Positions 1 to 8,996 of a stretch of DNA of 64,000 nucleotides are shown here, piece by piece (positions within the stretch are counted from its first letter, which is position 1; the number at the start of each line of letters is the position of its first letter). The stretch lies in NCBI RefSeq assembly GCF_009601055.1, contig NZ_WITI01000006.1, forward strand, positions 1-64,000. Direction: 5' to 3'. This DNA comes from Lactococcus sp. dk101. Lineage in GTDB: Bacteria > Bacillota > Bacilli > Lactobacillales > Streptococcaceae. The notes beneath the pieces were generated by a model. That model saw nothing but the letters and a program-made list of their open reading frames with translations. It did no database searches and was not told the DNA's origin. Both the position numbers and the translations under genes were made by a program.

Positions 1-45
1 AACAAAAACTTTGGGAAGTGTGCTATAATCGTTCATATCAGTCAT
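1..45 (-). CDS. 5' end of a gene running off the left edge (unidentified)
   Basis: Reading leftward from an ATG at 43-45, 15 codons (MTDMNDYSTLPKVFV) stay open to the window edge. A purine-rich GAAAGGG lies just upstream as a possible ribosome binding site. Too little is visible to name a product. It is inferred to be a real gene only from the start/RBS pairing and its position beyond the budA terminator. Confidence 0.4.
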   Translation of the reverse strand, partial: MTDMNDYSTLPKVFV

Positions 46-167
46 GCCCTTTCTAAACTTAGTTGGTTAAGAATAGAATAGCATGGCTGGTTTTATTTTG
101 CATTAAAATCAACTAGCAATTCGGGTAATTTAAATAAAACATTATATTTCGGATGTTAAAAAATGAG

Positions 168-196
168 AAAAAAAACAGCTTTTAAGCTGTTTTGAT
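168..196 (-). terminator. Intrinsic terminator of budA
   Basis: On the minus strand AACAGCTT and AAGCTGTT pair around a two-base loop and run directly into a stretch of T, immediately after the budA stop codon. Confidence 0.85.
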
Positions 197-198
197 TT

Positions 199-861
199 TT
201 AAAAGTTAATGCTATTAAATTGATTGCTTTCCAAGGCAAATTCTTGCTCCATTTGTCCAACCATACCAAATTCCACGGACACATTCTTTGCTTCAAAATC
301 AACGAGGTGCGCGCCAAAAGTTCTGTCATCGCTGATAAAATGCAGATGGAAGCCATCACCATAAAGGCTTTCAAGATGTTTCGGTGACCAGACACCAACG
401 ATTGTTCCTGAGACATCTTTTTTTGTAAAATGAGGTTGAGTGGTCATAATTTCGGCATAAGGCGCTGTATTATGTGCTGGTTTTGAACTGATTTCAACAG
501 ACTTAAATTGACCAGAAATGACTACAGTATAAGGAACATTGGCATTTTCAATCCGTGAAAGTAGGCCAGCTTTAAGCGTGCTTAATGTCACATCAAGGCT
601 GTCAAAGCTGACAGAAACTTGGTGATCCACAACGGCAACATAGGACATGGTTTCGTCATAGCTGACCAGACGCACTTGGTTTTCACTTGAGCCATGATAG
701 ACATGACCGTTTAAAATAATGACTTCGCCATCTGCTCCGTCAAGCGTTCCAATCCCATTTAACCCATGTTTTAATACTTCTTTTGCGCTGATTGTTCCTT
801 CGTAAAAGCCGCCATGAAGGGTGGTGTGTGAATTATGTTGAAATATTTTACTCGTTTTCAT
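199..861 (-). CDS. budA: Alpha-acetolactate decarboxylase
   Basis: Converts alpha-acetolactate to acetoin in the cytoplasm, the neutral branch of pyruvate overflow; in lactococci it also prevents acetolactate build-up from branched-chain amino acid synthesis. The 220-residue length is normal for the family. The zinc-binding His-x-His plus His cluster is visible near residues 170-185 (GFHLHF and FGAHLVDF). No acetolactate synthase gene is adjacent, so it is a single-gene unit. An extended -10 box (TGCTATAAT) sits at 894-902 on the minus strand. One copy of the TGTCA palindrome lies inside the gene at 599-614. Confidence 0.93.
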   Translation of the reverse strand: MKTSKIFQHNSHTTLHGGFYEGTISAKEVLKHGLNGIGTLDGADGEVIILNGHVYHGSSENQVRLVSYDETMSYVAVVDHQVSVSFDSLDVTLSTLKAGLLSRIENANVPYTVVISGQFKSVEISSKPAHNTAPYAEIMTTQPHFTKKDVSGTIVGVWSPKHLESLYGDGFHLHFISDDRTFGAHLVDFEAKNVSVEFGMVGQMEQEFALESNQFNSINF

Positions 862-984
862 AAATTTCTAATCTTTCTAATCTTATTTGTTTTATTATAG
901 CACAATCTTTCTCATCCCCCTTAAAATTAGTTTGATATATCTAGCTAATTTTCGTGGTCGTAGATTTCAAAATGCTTTTGATTT

Positions 985-993
985 TGCTATAAT
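985..993 (+). promoter_or_regulatory. Extended -10 promoter of murT
   Basis: TGCTATAAT ends 6 nt before the murT ATG at 1000. Transcription would be expected to begin at about that ATG, so the mRNA is predicted to be leaderless. Confidence 0.7.
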
Positions 994-999
994 AGGAAC

Positions 1000-2349
1000 A
1001 TGACAATTAAAACTTCATTTGCGAAAATGGCTGGAAAGTCGTCACAATTTGTTTTGGAAAAATTTTTCAAACGTGGCTCAACTTTACCAGGTAAAATCGC
1101 CCTAAAATTTGACCCTGAAATTCTATCAGCGCTGACAAAAAATTATGAGATTATCGTCGTTACGGGAACCAACGGAAAAACGCTAACTACTGCACTGACC
1201 GTTGGTATTTTGGAAAAGGCCTTTGGCAAAGTAGTGACGAATCCGTCTGGTGCAAACATGATTACCGGTATCGTGGCTACTTTCTTGAAGGCACCAAAAG
1301 CAAAAGCTGGCAGTAAAAAATACGCCGTACTTGAGATTGATGAAGCGAGCCTGCCTAGGATTACACAATATTTAAAACCTAGTCTTTTTGTTTTTACCAA
1401 TATTTTCCGAGATCAGATGGATCGGTATGGCGAAATTTATACCACTTATGATTTCATTGTTAAAGGGGCAGCAAATAGTCCTGAAGCAACGGTTTTACTC
1501 AACGGCGACAGTACTATTTTTAATAGTAAAAAGCTGGTAAATCAGGTCAAATATTATGGCTTTGACCACGAAAGCCACCAGCCAAAACGTGCCCATTACA
1601 ATACTGAAGGTGTCCTTTGTCCGAACTGTCATCGCATTTTGGATTTCAAAATGAACACTTATGCCAATCTTGGAGATTATGTCTGTTTAAATTGTGGCTT
1701 TGGAAGACCGGAGCTTGATTACAAACTGACTGCCTTGACAGAGATTACCAACACTACTTCGCATTTTGTCATTGATGACAATGACTATAAAATCAATGTC
1801 GGTGGTCTTTACAACATTTACAATGCGCTCGCCGCTGTCGCTGTTGCTGAATATTATCATGTTCCAGCAGAAATTATTAAAGCAGGTTTCAATGAAAGCA
1901 AGGCTGTCTTTGGCCGTCAAGAAACCTTCCAAGTGGGTGATAAAACAGCAACGATTGTGTTGATTAAAAACCCAGTTGGAGCCAATCAGGCACTTGAAAT
2001 GATGAAATTAGCTCCTTATCCATTTACGCTGATTTCCCTGCTCAACGCCGATTATGCTGATGGAATTGATACCAGTTGGATTTGGGATGCAAAATTTGAA
2101 CTCATTCATGACATGGCCATTGATCAGATTTTCACAGGCGGCGTGCGTCATAGCGAAATGGCAAGACGTTACCGTGTGGCTGGATTTGACGAAGCTAAGA
2201 TTAAGGAATTAGACCAAATGGCAGACGTTGTTTCGGCGATTGAAAATCAAGCAAGCGACCACATTTACATCTTGGCGACTTACACTGCCATGCTCCAAAT
2301 GCGTGAGTTATTGGCAAGCAAGGGTTATGTTCAGCGAGTTTTAAAATAA
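1000..2349 (+). CDS. murT: Lipid II isoglutaminyl synthase, MurT subunit
   Basis: With GatD, MurT amidates the D-glutamate of lipid II to D-isoglutamine; it is the ATP-using Mur-ligase-like subunit. The P-loop VTGTNGKT is at residues 54-61. A zinc ribbon of two CxxC pairs (CPNCH and CLNCG) lies near residues 207-232, typical of MurT, followed by the DUF1727 C-terminal domain. The 449-residue length is usual. The start [15 protein letters not shown] aligns with the family N-terminus although there is no Shine-Dalgarno: the -10 box lies 6 nt upstream, suggesting leaderless translation. gatD follows after 21 nt. Confidence 0.95.
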   Translation: MTIKTSFAKMAGKSSQFVLEKFFKRGSTLPGKIALKFDPEILSALTKNYEIIVVTGTNGKTLTTALTVGILEKAFGKVVTNPSGANMITGIVATFLKAPKAKAGSKKYAVLEIDEASLPRITQYLKPSLFVFTNIFRDQMDRYGEIYTTYDFIVKGAANSPEATVLLNGDSTIFNSKKLVNQVKYYGFDHESHQPKRAHYNTEGVLCPNCHRILDFKMNTYANLGDYVCLNCGFGRPELDYKLTALTEITNTTSHFVIDDNDYKINVGGLYNIYNALAAVAVAEYYHVPAEIIKAGFNESKAVFGRQETFQVGDKTATIVLIKNPVGANQALEMMKLAPYPFTLISLLNADYADGIDTSWIWDAKFELIHDMAIDQIFTGGVRHSEMARRYRVAGFDEAKIKELDQMADVVSAIENQASDHIYILATYTAMLQMRELLASKGYVQRVLK

Positions 2350-2370
2350 AACGGATTAGAATAGGAAAAA

Positions 2371-3147
2371 ATGACTTATACATCGATACAATCACATTTA
2401 GAAAATCCAACCTATGAATTGCGTGTGGCTCATCTCTACGGCGACTTGATGAATACTTACGGCGACAATGGTAACATTTTGATGCTCCGATATGTCGGAA
2501 GTAAACTGAACTGCGAAATGATTTTTGATATTGTCAGTCTTGATGACCATTTCAAAGCCGACGATTATCAATTGGCCTTTTGGGGTGGCGGACAAGATTA
2601 TGAGCAAGGCATCATTGCTGAACATCTGTCAGAGCTGACAGACCAACTTCGCACGTTTATCGAGGCAGGAAAACCCATGCTTGCCATCTGCGGAGGCTAC
2701 CAAATGCTCGGCAAATCCTATACCTTGGCTGACGGACGTCCCATTAAATGCACGGGTATTCTTGGCCATGTTACTGAAAATCCAGGCAATGACCGTATCA
2801 TTGGCGATGTCAAAATTTACAATGAAGACTTTGATGAAACTTATTATGGCTTTGAAAATCACGGGGGCCGCACCTATTTGGCGGCAGATGAAAAGCCTCT
2901 CGGAAAAGTCATTTATGGCGGTGGAAACAACGGTCAATCTGGCGAAGAAGGCTTTATTTATAAAAATACCTTTGGTTCTTATTTCCATGGTCCATTGTTG
3001 TCACGAAATGCACGAATTGCTTACCGTTTGGTAACAACAGCACTCAAACAGAAATACGGCGAAGCCATTGAATTGCCCGCTTTTGAGGATATTTTAGCCC
3101 TTGAGGAAGCTGGTCAAACCATTAGCGATGCCAAAAGAAAAGCATAA
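2371..3147 (+). CDS. gatD: Lipid II isoglutaminyl synthase, GatD glutaminase subunit
   Basis: Class I glutamine amidotransferase-like subunit that supplies ammonia to MurT. The nucleophile Cys is at about residue 108 (LAICGGYQML) and a catalytic His lies in YFHGPLL near residue 207. It has 258 residues, a little longer than typical (about 243). An AGGAAA ribosome binding site precedes the ATG. It forms a two-gene operon with murT that ends at a bidirectional hairpin. A TGTCA palindrome lies within the gene at 2626-2641. Confidence 0.95.
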   Translation: MTYTSIQSHLENPTYELRVAHLYGDLMNTYGDNGNILMLRYVGSKLNCEMIFDIVSLDDHFKADDYQLAFWGGGQDYEQGIIAEHLSELTDQLRTFIEAGKPMLAICGGYQMLGKSYTLADGRPIKCTGILGHVTENPGNDRIIGDVKIYNEDFDETYYGFENHGGRTYLAADEKPLGKVIYGGGNNGQSGEEGFIYKNTFGSYFHGPLLSRNARIAYRLVTTALKQKYGEAIELPAFEDILALEEAGQTISDAKRKA

Positions 3148-3175
3148 AAAGCTGTCAGAACTGACAGCTTTTTTT
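3147..3175. terminator. Bidirectional terminator built from a TGTCA palindrome
   Basis: GCTGTCAGAACTGACAGC is flanked by A5 on the left and T7 on the right, so it can end gatD transcripts on the plus strand and ABC permease transcripts on the minus strand. The stem is itself a copy of the abundant palindrome of this window. Confidence 0.85.
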
Positions 3176-5888
3176 AATCGACTGATTTTAATGCGCCTAG
3201 CATATCGACATGCTTTAATTTTCGGTGAACCATCAGGCTAAGTGCCAGAGTGGTAGCCATCGTAGTGGCGGCAGACAAGGATAGATTAGTCGCTGTTAAT
3301 GACGGACTAAACATAACCATATCGGTCGGCAGCATGGTTATGATGACATGATGGAAATAAGCACCTAAACCAAAGCCACAGACAATCCCAATCACACTTA
3401 GCAAAATGGTCTCACGATAGATATAGAGCGTCACTTCACGGTCATAAAATCCTAAAACTTTGATGGTTGAAAGCTCGCGAATGCGTTCAGACACATTGAT
3501 GTTCGTCAAATTGTAAATTACCACTACTGCCAACAAAATCGCACAGATAATCAAAACAAACATGACCGAATTGATACCGTACAAGAAGGAATTGATGGTT
3601 GCTTGAAGGCTAGTATTTTGAGAGACCGTCAGAATACCTCCCGTTTGCATCAAATCATACGAAAATTGATTAACTTCTTTTGAGGTCGGATTTTTCAAAC
3701 TGACCAGTTGCGCATTGGTGTCATAGTCCTTTTTAAAGGCACTTTCATAAGCAGTCGGCGACAAATAAAGGTAATGTCCCATATACATCTCGGTAATAGC
3801 CGAGATTGTCACCGTAACAGTTTGATGATTTGCCGTTATCAAACTGACTTTGTCACCCACTTTTTTATCCAATAAACAGGCAAGTTTTTCCGTAATAATG
3901 GCGCCGTCGTCATTAAGTTTCAAGCTTTGCTTGCTTTGACGGTTTTGGAGGCGAATGAATGTTCCTATATTTTGTGGTTCTTCTGGCACAATCAACTGCA
4001 CTGTTTGCCGATTTTCATTGTCTTCTGTCAGTGATGACAGCTGTTCGAAATGAACGGCGGTATGATTTTTCACGGCTTCATCGGATAAGCGTGCATTTAA
4101 AGCTTCATTCTGTTGGCTCGTCAAATCATCTTTTTCAACCGCAATCAGATTGTAGTGCATCAAATTGCCAAATTGTTTGCTTGAAAGACCCGCAATCGAA
4201 TCTCTAATCCCAAATCCCATGACCAGCAAAGCGGTACAGCCCGCAATTCCTATAATGGTCATCAGCATGCGTTTTTTATAACGAAAGAGATTTCTGGCCG
4301 TCACTTTGTAATTAAAGCTCATGTGTTTCCAAATAAATGGAATTTTTTCAAGAAGAATTCTCGACCCTGCCTTAGGTGCTTTGGCGACAAATAATGTGGC
4401 TGGCTCATGGGCCAAAACCTCACGACTGGTCCAAGAAGCAGGCAAAACGGTGCAGGCAATGGCGATAAGTACGGCAATCAGCGTCCATTTTACAGAGAAA
4501 ATCAAGCTTAAATTACTGATGGTCGAGGAGGCCGTATAAGCATTAAAGACCAGTGGTGGCAAGAGATAATGGCCCAACACAACACCAACCAGTGCGCCTA
4601 GCGTGCTTGAAACCAAACCATAAATGATAAATTTACGTCTGATTTGTCCATTGGTATAGCCTAAAGCCTTTAGAATGCCAAGGTTGGTGCGTTCTTCTTC
4701 GACAAAACGGGTCATGGTCGTCAAACTAACCAGTGCTGCAATGGCAAATAAAACTACCGGGAAAATATTGGATAACTGATCAATCCGTGTTGAATTATCG
4801 ACAAAGTTTTGATAACCAGGATTAGAGGCATTGCGGTCACTCACCGTATAAACTGGCGCTGAAAGTTGATCCAGCGTTTTCTGTTTTTCATCTAATTTTT
4901 TTTGATTTTTAGTCAGTTCATTTTGTGCATTTGAAAGCTTTTCTGCCGCCGCTTCAATTTGTGCAGATTGACTTTCTGGAACAGCCATACCAGCAGCTTT
5001 GGCTGCTTGCATTTGTAACTTTTGATTTTCTAGATTATTTTTTTGAAGGGTCAATTCCTGCTGAGCTTGCGTGAGTTCGGCTTGTCCACTATCAATCTGT
5101 TTTTGACCTTCTGCCTTCTTCTCCTTCAAGCGTAGCAGTGCTTCTTTATCAAGGACCGCCTGCAAATGTGATTTGTCAGTGCTGACCCTTTCTTTATAAC
5201 GGTCATCATAAGGTGATAAGTTGGTCAGATTGTCAAAAGTCACTCTCGCAATGGTACTCATTTGACCATTGAATGCGGACGGACTGACCACTGCATAGCC
5301 AGTTAATTGACCAGTACCGACAGTGGTTTGCCCAAAATCATTTTTATCGACATATTCGCTCGATTTGACAAAGCCAACAATTTTAAAGTCCGACGACTCA
5401 AGAAGATTAACGGCATCCTTTTTTTCAGTCTCCAAAACAAAGTTCTGGCCCAGTTGGTAGTCCCCTTCAAAACGATAATCCAGTGCGATTTCGTTTTTAT
5501 TTTGAGGCATTTGACCTGACATGACTTCATAAGTAGACAGGCTTTCTGGCTGACTAAAAATGCGAATGGCTTTTTTATCCTTTTCAATCAAGACATCTTG
5601 AAAAGTTCCGAGCTCTACCTTTTTGACATTGTCAGCACTGACAAGCGCCTTTTCATCGGTTTCATCAAGCCCCCAGGTTGAGGTGACCGTTAAATCTGCC
5701 AGTTGGTGGGTGCGATAAAACTTGTCTGCAGTTTCCCTCATGTCTGGTCCAGCTACTTTTAAGCCAATAAAGACAAAAACGCCCAGTAACATTAAAGAGA
5801 AAATTGACAGAAAACGTCCCATTGAACCAGTAATTGACCGCTTGATGTCCTTGTTTAATTGGCGGGTTCGAATTTTTTTTGTCATCAC
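3174..5888 (-). CDS. FtsX/MacB-like ABC exporter permease
   Basis: A 904-residue integral membrane protein with a TM segment near residues 28-45, a large extracytoplasmic region holding a Gln/Lys-rich coiled coil (about residues 245-345), three TM helices with FtsX signatures, a second extracytoplasmic domain, and three C-terminal TM helices. This layout is typical of the predicted permeases paired with LolD/MacB-type ATPases. The start is GTG at 5886-5888 or ATG at 5883-5885, directly after the ATPase stop, so translation is coupled. The substrate is unknown. The gene carries three complete or partial TGTCA palindromes. Confidence 0.88.
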   Translation of the reverse strand: MMTKKIRTRQLNKDIKRSITGSMGRFLSIFSLMLLGVFVFIGLKVAGPDMRETADKFYRTHQLADLTVTSTWGLDETDEKALVSADNVKKVELGTFQDVLIEKDKKAIRIFSQPESLSTYEVMSGQMPQNKNEIALDYRFEGDYQLGQNFVLETEKKDAVNLLESSDFKIVGFVKSSEYVDKNDFGQTTVGTGQLTGYAVVSPSAFNGQMSTIARVTFDNLTNLSPYDDRYKERVSTDKSHLQAVLDKEALLRLKEKKAEGQKQIDSGQAELTQAQQELTLQKNNLENQKLQMQAAKAAGMAVPESQSAQIEAAAEKLSNAQNELTKNQKKLDEKQKTLDQLSAPVYTVSDRNASNPGYQNFVDNSTRIDQLSNIFPVVLFAIAALVSLTTMTRFVEEERTNLGILKALGYTNGQIRRKFIIYGLVSSTLGALVGVVLGHYLLPPLVFNAYTASSTISNLSLIFSVKWTLIAVLIAIACTVLPASWTSREVLAHEPATLFVAKAPKAGSRILLEKIPFIWKHMSFNYKVTARNLFRYKKRMLMTIIGIAGCTALLVMGFGIRDSIAGLSSKQFGNLMHYNLIAVEKDDLTSQQNEALNARLSDEAVKNHTAVHFEQLSSLTEDNENRQTVQLIVPEEPQNIGTFIRLQNRQSKQSLKLNDDGAIITEKLACLLDKKVGDKVSLITANHQTVTVTISAITEMYMGHYLYLSPTAYESAFKKDYDTNAQLVSLKNPTSKEVNQFSYDLMQTGGILTVSQNTSLQATINSFLYGINSVMFVLIICAILLAVVVIYNLTNINVSERIRELSTIKVLGFYDREVTLYIYRETILLSVIGIVCGFGLGAYFHHVIITMLPTDMVMFSPSLTATNLSLSAATTMATTLALSLMVHRKLKHVDMLGALKSVD

Positions 5889-6590
5889 TTACCAGTCAAT
5901 CCTTTCAATATCTGTTGGCATTGCATTGCGTACAATTTTACTGACAGAGCCGTCATGCATCTGAATGACACAATCTGCGATTTGGCTAATGGCAGCATTA
6001 TGTGTCACGATAATGACTGTACTGCCTTGTTTTCTTGCCATGTCCTGCAAGATTTTCAAGATATGTTTTCCAGTTTGGTAATCAAGCGCTCCCGTTGGTT
6101 CATCGCACAGTAAAATTTTGGGATTTTTGGCAACGGCACGTGCAATTGCCACCCTTTGTTGCTCACCACCTGAAAGTTGTGAAGGAAAATTATCCAAACG
6201 CTTTTCCAAGCCAACGTCAGCCATGACAGCCGCTGCATCTTTCGCGTGCGCTACGATTTCTGATGCCAATTCGACATTTTCAAGCGCCGTCAGATTATTG
6301 ATTAAGTTATAAAATTGAAAGACAAAACCGACATCATTTCTGCGATAAGTGATGCGCTCTTTTTCGGAAAATTGAGCAATATCGACTGTATCAATGATGA
6401 CTTGCCCTTCATCACAAAAATCCATGCCTCCTAAAATATTGAGCAAGGTTGATTTACCAGCCCCAGATGAACCCAAAATGACGACCAATTCCCCTTTTTC
6501 AATTGAAAAATTCACGTCTTGATTGGCGTAAATCATCTGGTGGCCCGTCTGATAACGCTTCGTCACATTTTTTACTTCAATATATGCCAT
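5889..6590 (-). CDS. ABC transporter ATP-binding protein (LolD/MacB type)
   Basis: Powers the adjacent FtsX-like permease. Walker [10 protein letters not shown], signature LSGGEQQR and Walker [14 protein letters not shown] are all intact. The start at 6590 (MAYIEVKN) is preferred over the in-frame ATG at 6602 because GGTGAT, a good anti-16S match, lies 5 nt before it. A promoter with extended -10 TGTTATAAT is at about 6621-6629 on the minus strand. The pair forms an operon. Confidence 0.92.
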   Translation of the reverse strand: MAYIEVKNVTKRYQTGHQMIYANQDVNFSIEKGELVVILGSSGAGKSTLLNILGGMDFCDEGQVIIDTVDIAQFSEKERITYRRNDVGFVFQFYNLINNLTALENVELASEIVAHAKDAAAVMADVGLEKRLDNFPSQLSGGEQQRVAIARAVAKNPKILLCDEPTGALDYQTGKHILKILQDMARKQGSTVIIVTHNAAISQIADCVIQMHDGSVSKIVRNAMPTDIERIDW

Positions 6591-6672
6591 TTTATCACCC
6601 ATTTCTAGTCATTTGTTTTCATTATAACACATTTTTGTGAATGGAAAAACAAAGTTACAAAGCTGTTGAAGA

Positions 6673-6706
6673 CAAAAAAACTGACTTGAAAGGTTCAAGT
6701 CAGTTC
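6673..6706 (-). terminator. Terminator of the secreted transglycosylase-like gene
   Basis: An 11-bp stem ACTGACTTGAA / TTCAAGTCAGT with a 3-nt loop is followed by T7 on the minus strand, about 36 nt after the stop codon. Confidence 0.85.
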
Positions 6707-6741
6707 GTGGGGTTTATCACATTTCAGGTTAAACAATGTGC

Positions 6742-7620
6742 TTACCAACCTCCACTGGTTGGTACATTGCCCCAATCACCACCAAAGTAATCACGCACTA
6801 AAGTGTCCGCTAATAAATTTTGGTGAGCGACTGAGAAATCAGTCGTGCTTGTTCCGGTAACTTGACAAAGTGCAATCCATGTACTTCGAGCAAAACCGTA
6901 GCCTCCGATATAATCATAGCTCAATGAAAGATGAATGTTCATATTTCCACCTTGCTCAATCATATTTCGGTGCGCACGCGCTGAATCAATTGAAGAATAA
7001 CCGGTATATTTTAGTCCGTAAGGGTTATTTGAAGAGGTAGATACGCTCATTTCCTGTGCGCTCGCTTTTGTAGCGGCTGCCTCTTCTTGTGCTGCTTGCT
7101 TAGCTGCTGCTTCCTCGGCTGCCTTTTGAGCGGCTGCCTCGGCTTCTGCTTGAGCTTTTGCTTCTGCTGCTTTCTTCGCTGCTGCTTTTTCTTCATTTGC
7201 CTTAACAACAGCATTTACACGACTGGTAAATGTTGACTTGTGAGCGACTTCTGACGAAGGTAACTCGGCAATTTGAGTTTTTGCAGCATCGATATCGCTT
7301 TGAAGTTGTGTTGTTTCAGCTTTTTTAACTGAATCTGTTGCTTCATTATAATCTGCGATAAATTGATTCAAATGCAATAAACTTGCTTCAACTGGCTCAT
7401 GATAAGCTGTCCCCGAAAGATCGGAAACATCTTCTGAAATCTCTTTGACCAGTTCGCTCGATCGCGTTTGATAAGCTTGAGTGAACTTGATATTGACTTG
7501 GTCGTAAAGATTTGATTGAGCAACAGTTGTGGTTTCAGCAGCTGCGACAGGGCCTGAGCTTAAAGCAAATGCGGTGAGAAGTGATGCTGAAACTGCGGTA
7601 AGTTTTGATTTAAATTTCAA
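6742..7620 (-). CDS. Secreted protein with C-terminal IsaA/SceD-like transglycosylase domain
   Basis: It has 292 residues: an N-terminal signal peptide (cleavage near VAAAE), a helical region, an Ala/Glu/Lys-rich coiled coil (about residues 145-190), then a C-terminal domain with YGFARSTW, AHQNLLADTL and a W-rich end. That domain resembles small secreted transglycosylases such as IsaA/SceD, with the pattern G-F-x-x-S-T-W. A role in peptidoglycan turnover is inferred. The gene is monocistronic with its own terminator and an unusually long, structured 5' leader of about 195 nt, suggesting post-transcriptional control. Confidence 0.75.
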   Translation of the reverse strand: MKFKSKLTAVSASLLTAFALSSGPVAAAETTTVAQSNLYDQVNIKFTQAYQTRSSELVKEISEDVSDLSGTAYHEPVEASLLHLNQFIADYNEATDSVKKAETTQLQSDIDAAKTQIAELPSSEVAHKSTFTSRVNAVVKANEEKAAAKKAAEAKAQAEAEAAAQKAAEEAAAKQAAQEEAAATKASAQEMSVSTSSNNPYGLKYTGYSSIDSARAHRNMIEQGGNMNIHLSLSYDYIGGYGFARSTWIALCQVTGTSTTDFSVAHQNLLADTLVRDYFGGDWGNVPTSGGW

Positions 7621-7853
7621 AAAATAATTCTTTTATTTTCGTCTCTGGCAAACATGGCGTGCAAGGGATTTATCATTTAAGAGGTTTAATTCTTTGAGAA
7701 ATCCGATGGCGTTTCACGTAAGGTCATCAAGATTACTTGCCGTCGATCATATAAGAACCTGAACTTTGACAGACGGATTAAACGTAAGGTGGTAAGGCGG
7801 TCTCCGTTTACTGCGCCTATATATAGCATAACAAGCTTTCTTAACCTTGTCTA
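7621..7853 (-). promoter_or_regulatory. Promoter and ~195-nt structured leader of the transglycosylase-like gene
   Basis: On the minus strand -35 TAGACA (7848-7853) and -10 TATGCT (7825-7830) are 17 nt apart, giving a start near 7818. The leader holds no convincing reading frame. It has two CCTTACGT copies (7782-7789 and 7716-7723) and long-range complementarity AATCCG/CGGATT (7774-7779 with 7700-7705), plus a short GGCG/CGCC stem near the 5' end. No known riboswitch consensus was recognised. The non-coding stretch 7621-7984 holds this leader and the nadE terminator. Confidence 0.55.
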
Positions 7854-7933
7854 GCCAAAAGCTCAATCATGCGCTTTCATTGGGCGATTTAACCGAAAAA
7901 AAAACTCAGCGTAAGCTTACGGTAATTAAAACG

Positions 7934-7976
7934 TAAAAAAAGAATTAAGATTTCTTTAAGATTTTCTTAATTCTTT
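7934..7976 (-). terminator. Terminator of nadE
   Basis: An 11-bp stem AAGAATTAAGA / TCTTAATTCTT (7940-7950, 7965-7975) is followed on the minus strand by a T-run, just after the nadE stop. Confidence 0.8.
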
Positions 7977-7984
7977 TATCTGTT

Positions 7985-8809
7985 TTATTTCCAAAAATCA
8001 TCAAAAATTGAGATTGGTAAGTGGCGTTTATGCTCGGTTTTAAGGTACCAATTTTCAATTTTTTCTTTAGCTTCTGGTGCAATATTTTTGCCTTCTGTAT
8101 AGTCGTCAATTTCTTGATAAGTTACCCCAAGAGCAACCTCATCAGCAAGGCCTGGTTTGCCATCTTCCAAGTCTGCAGTCGGTACTTTTTCGTAAATGGC
8201 AGGATCTGCGCCTAATTCAGCTAAAAGCATTTTTCCTTGACGTTTATTCAAACGGAAAATTGGAATCAAATCCGCTCCACCATCACCAAACTTGGTAAAG
8301 AAACCGGTGATATTTTCAGCCGCATGGTCAGTCCCAAGAACTGCCCCTTTATAGTCGCCAGCAACTGCATATTGTGTAATCATGCGTTGGCGGGCCTTGA
8401 TATTTCCTTTATTAAAATCAGAAACCTTGATTCCAGCTGCTTCAAGCGCTTCAACTTGACCATCTACGGCAGCCTTGATATTAACAACGATACTTTGGTC
8501 AGGTTTGATAAACTTGAGCGCAGCTTGAGCATCATCTTCGTCAGCTTGGACACCATAAGGCAGACGAATAGCGATAAATTGATAGCTTTCATCAGCTGTT
8601 TCTGCACGCATTTCTTCAATGGCAAGTTGAGCCAAGCGACCGACAAGCGAGCTATCTTGTCCACCCGAAATTCCCAAAACATAAGATTTAATAAATGGAT
8701 ACTTTCTGAGATAGGCCTTAAGAAAATCAACTGATTTACGAATTTCTTCTTTTGCATCAATTTCTGGCTTAACGCCTAATGTTTTAACAATTTCATCTTG
8801 CAATGTCAT
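7985..8809 (-). CDS. nadE: NH3-dependent NAD+ synthetase
   Basis: Amidates deamido-NAD to NAD with ATP and ammonia, the last step of NAD synthesis. The 274-residue length and lack of a nitrilase domain mark the ammonia-dependent type. The PP-loop GISGGQDSS is near residues 46-54, with the later motifs [20 protein letters not shown] and [13 protein letters not shown]. It is a single-gene unit with a TATAAT box at 8883-8888 on the minus strand. pncB and nadD, the other NAD genes, lie a few kb away. Confidence 0.96.
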   Translation of the reverse strand: MTLQDEIVKTLGVKPEIDAKEEIRKSVDFLKAYLRKYPFIKSYVLGISGGQDSSLVGRLAQLAIEEMRAETADESYQFIAIRLPYGVQADEDDAQAALKFIKPDQSIVVNIKAAVDGQVEALEAAGIKVSDFNKGNIKARQRMITQYAVAGDYKGAVLGTDHAAENITGFFTKFGDGGADLIPIFRLNKRQGKMLLAELGADPAIYEKVPTADLEDGKPGLADEVALGVTYQEIDDYTEGKNIAPEAKEKIENWYLKTEHKRHLPISIFDDFWK

Positions 8810-8955
8810 TTTTATCTTCTTTCATTTTTGCTCATAGCTGACAAAATTGTCATCCTGCTATTGATTAAGTAATTTGTCTTTTATTATATCACTTTCTCAG
8901 TCATTTTTGAACTTTCCTTGTATGCATCATTAGGACTTTTGAGTTGGCCAGATAA

Positions 8956-8985
8956 TAAAAAAACGATGGAGAAAGTCTCCATCGC
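8956..8985 (-). terminator. Terminator of the MFS efflux gene
   Basis: A 9-bp stem CGATGGAGA / TCTCCATCG around 8963-8983 is followed on the minus strand by T7. Confidence 0.88.
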
Positions 8986-8996
8986 CAGTATCATTT

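Noticed and set aside
7621-7820. c-di-AMP (ydaO) riboswitch assignment for the transglycosylase leader
   Set aside because: The conserved ydaO blocks were not found; reported only as an unclassified structured leader.
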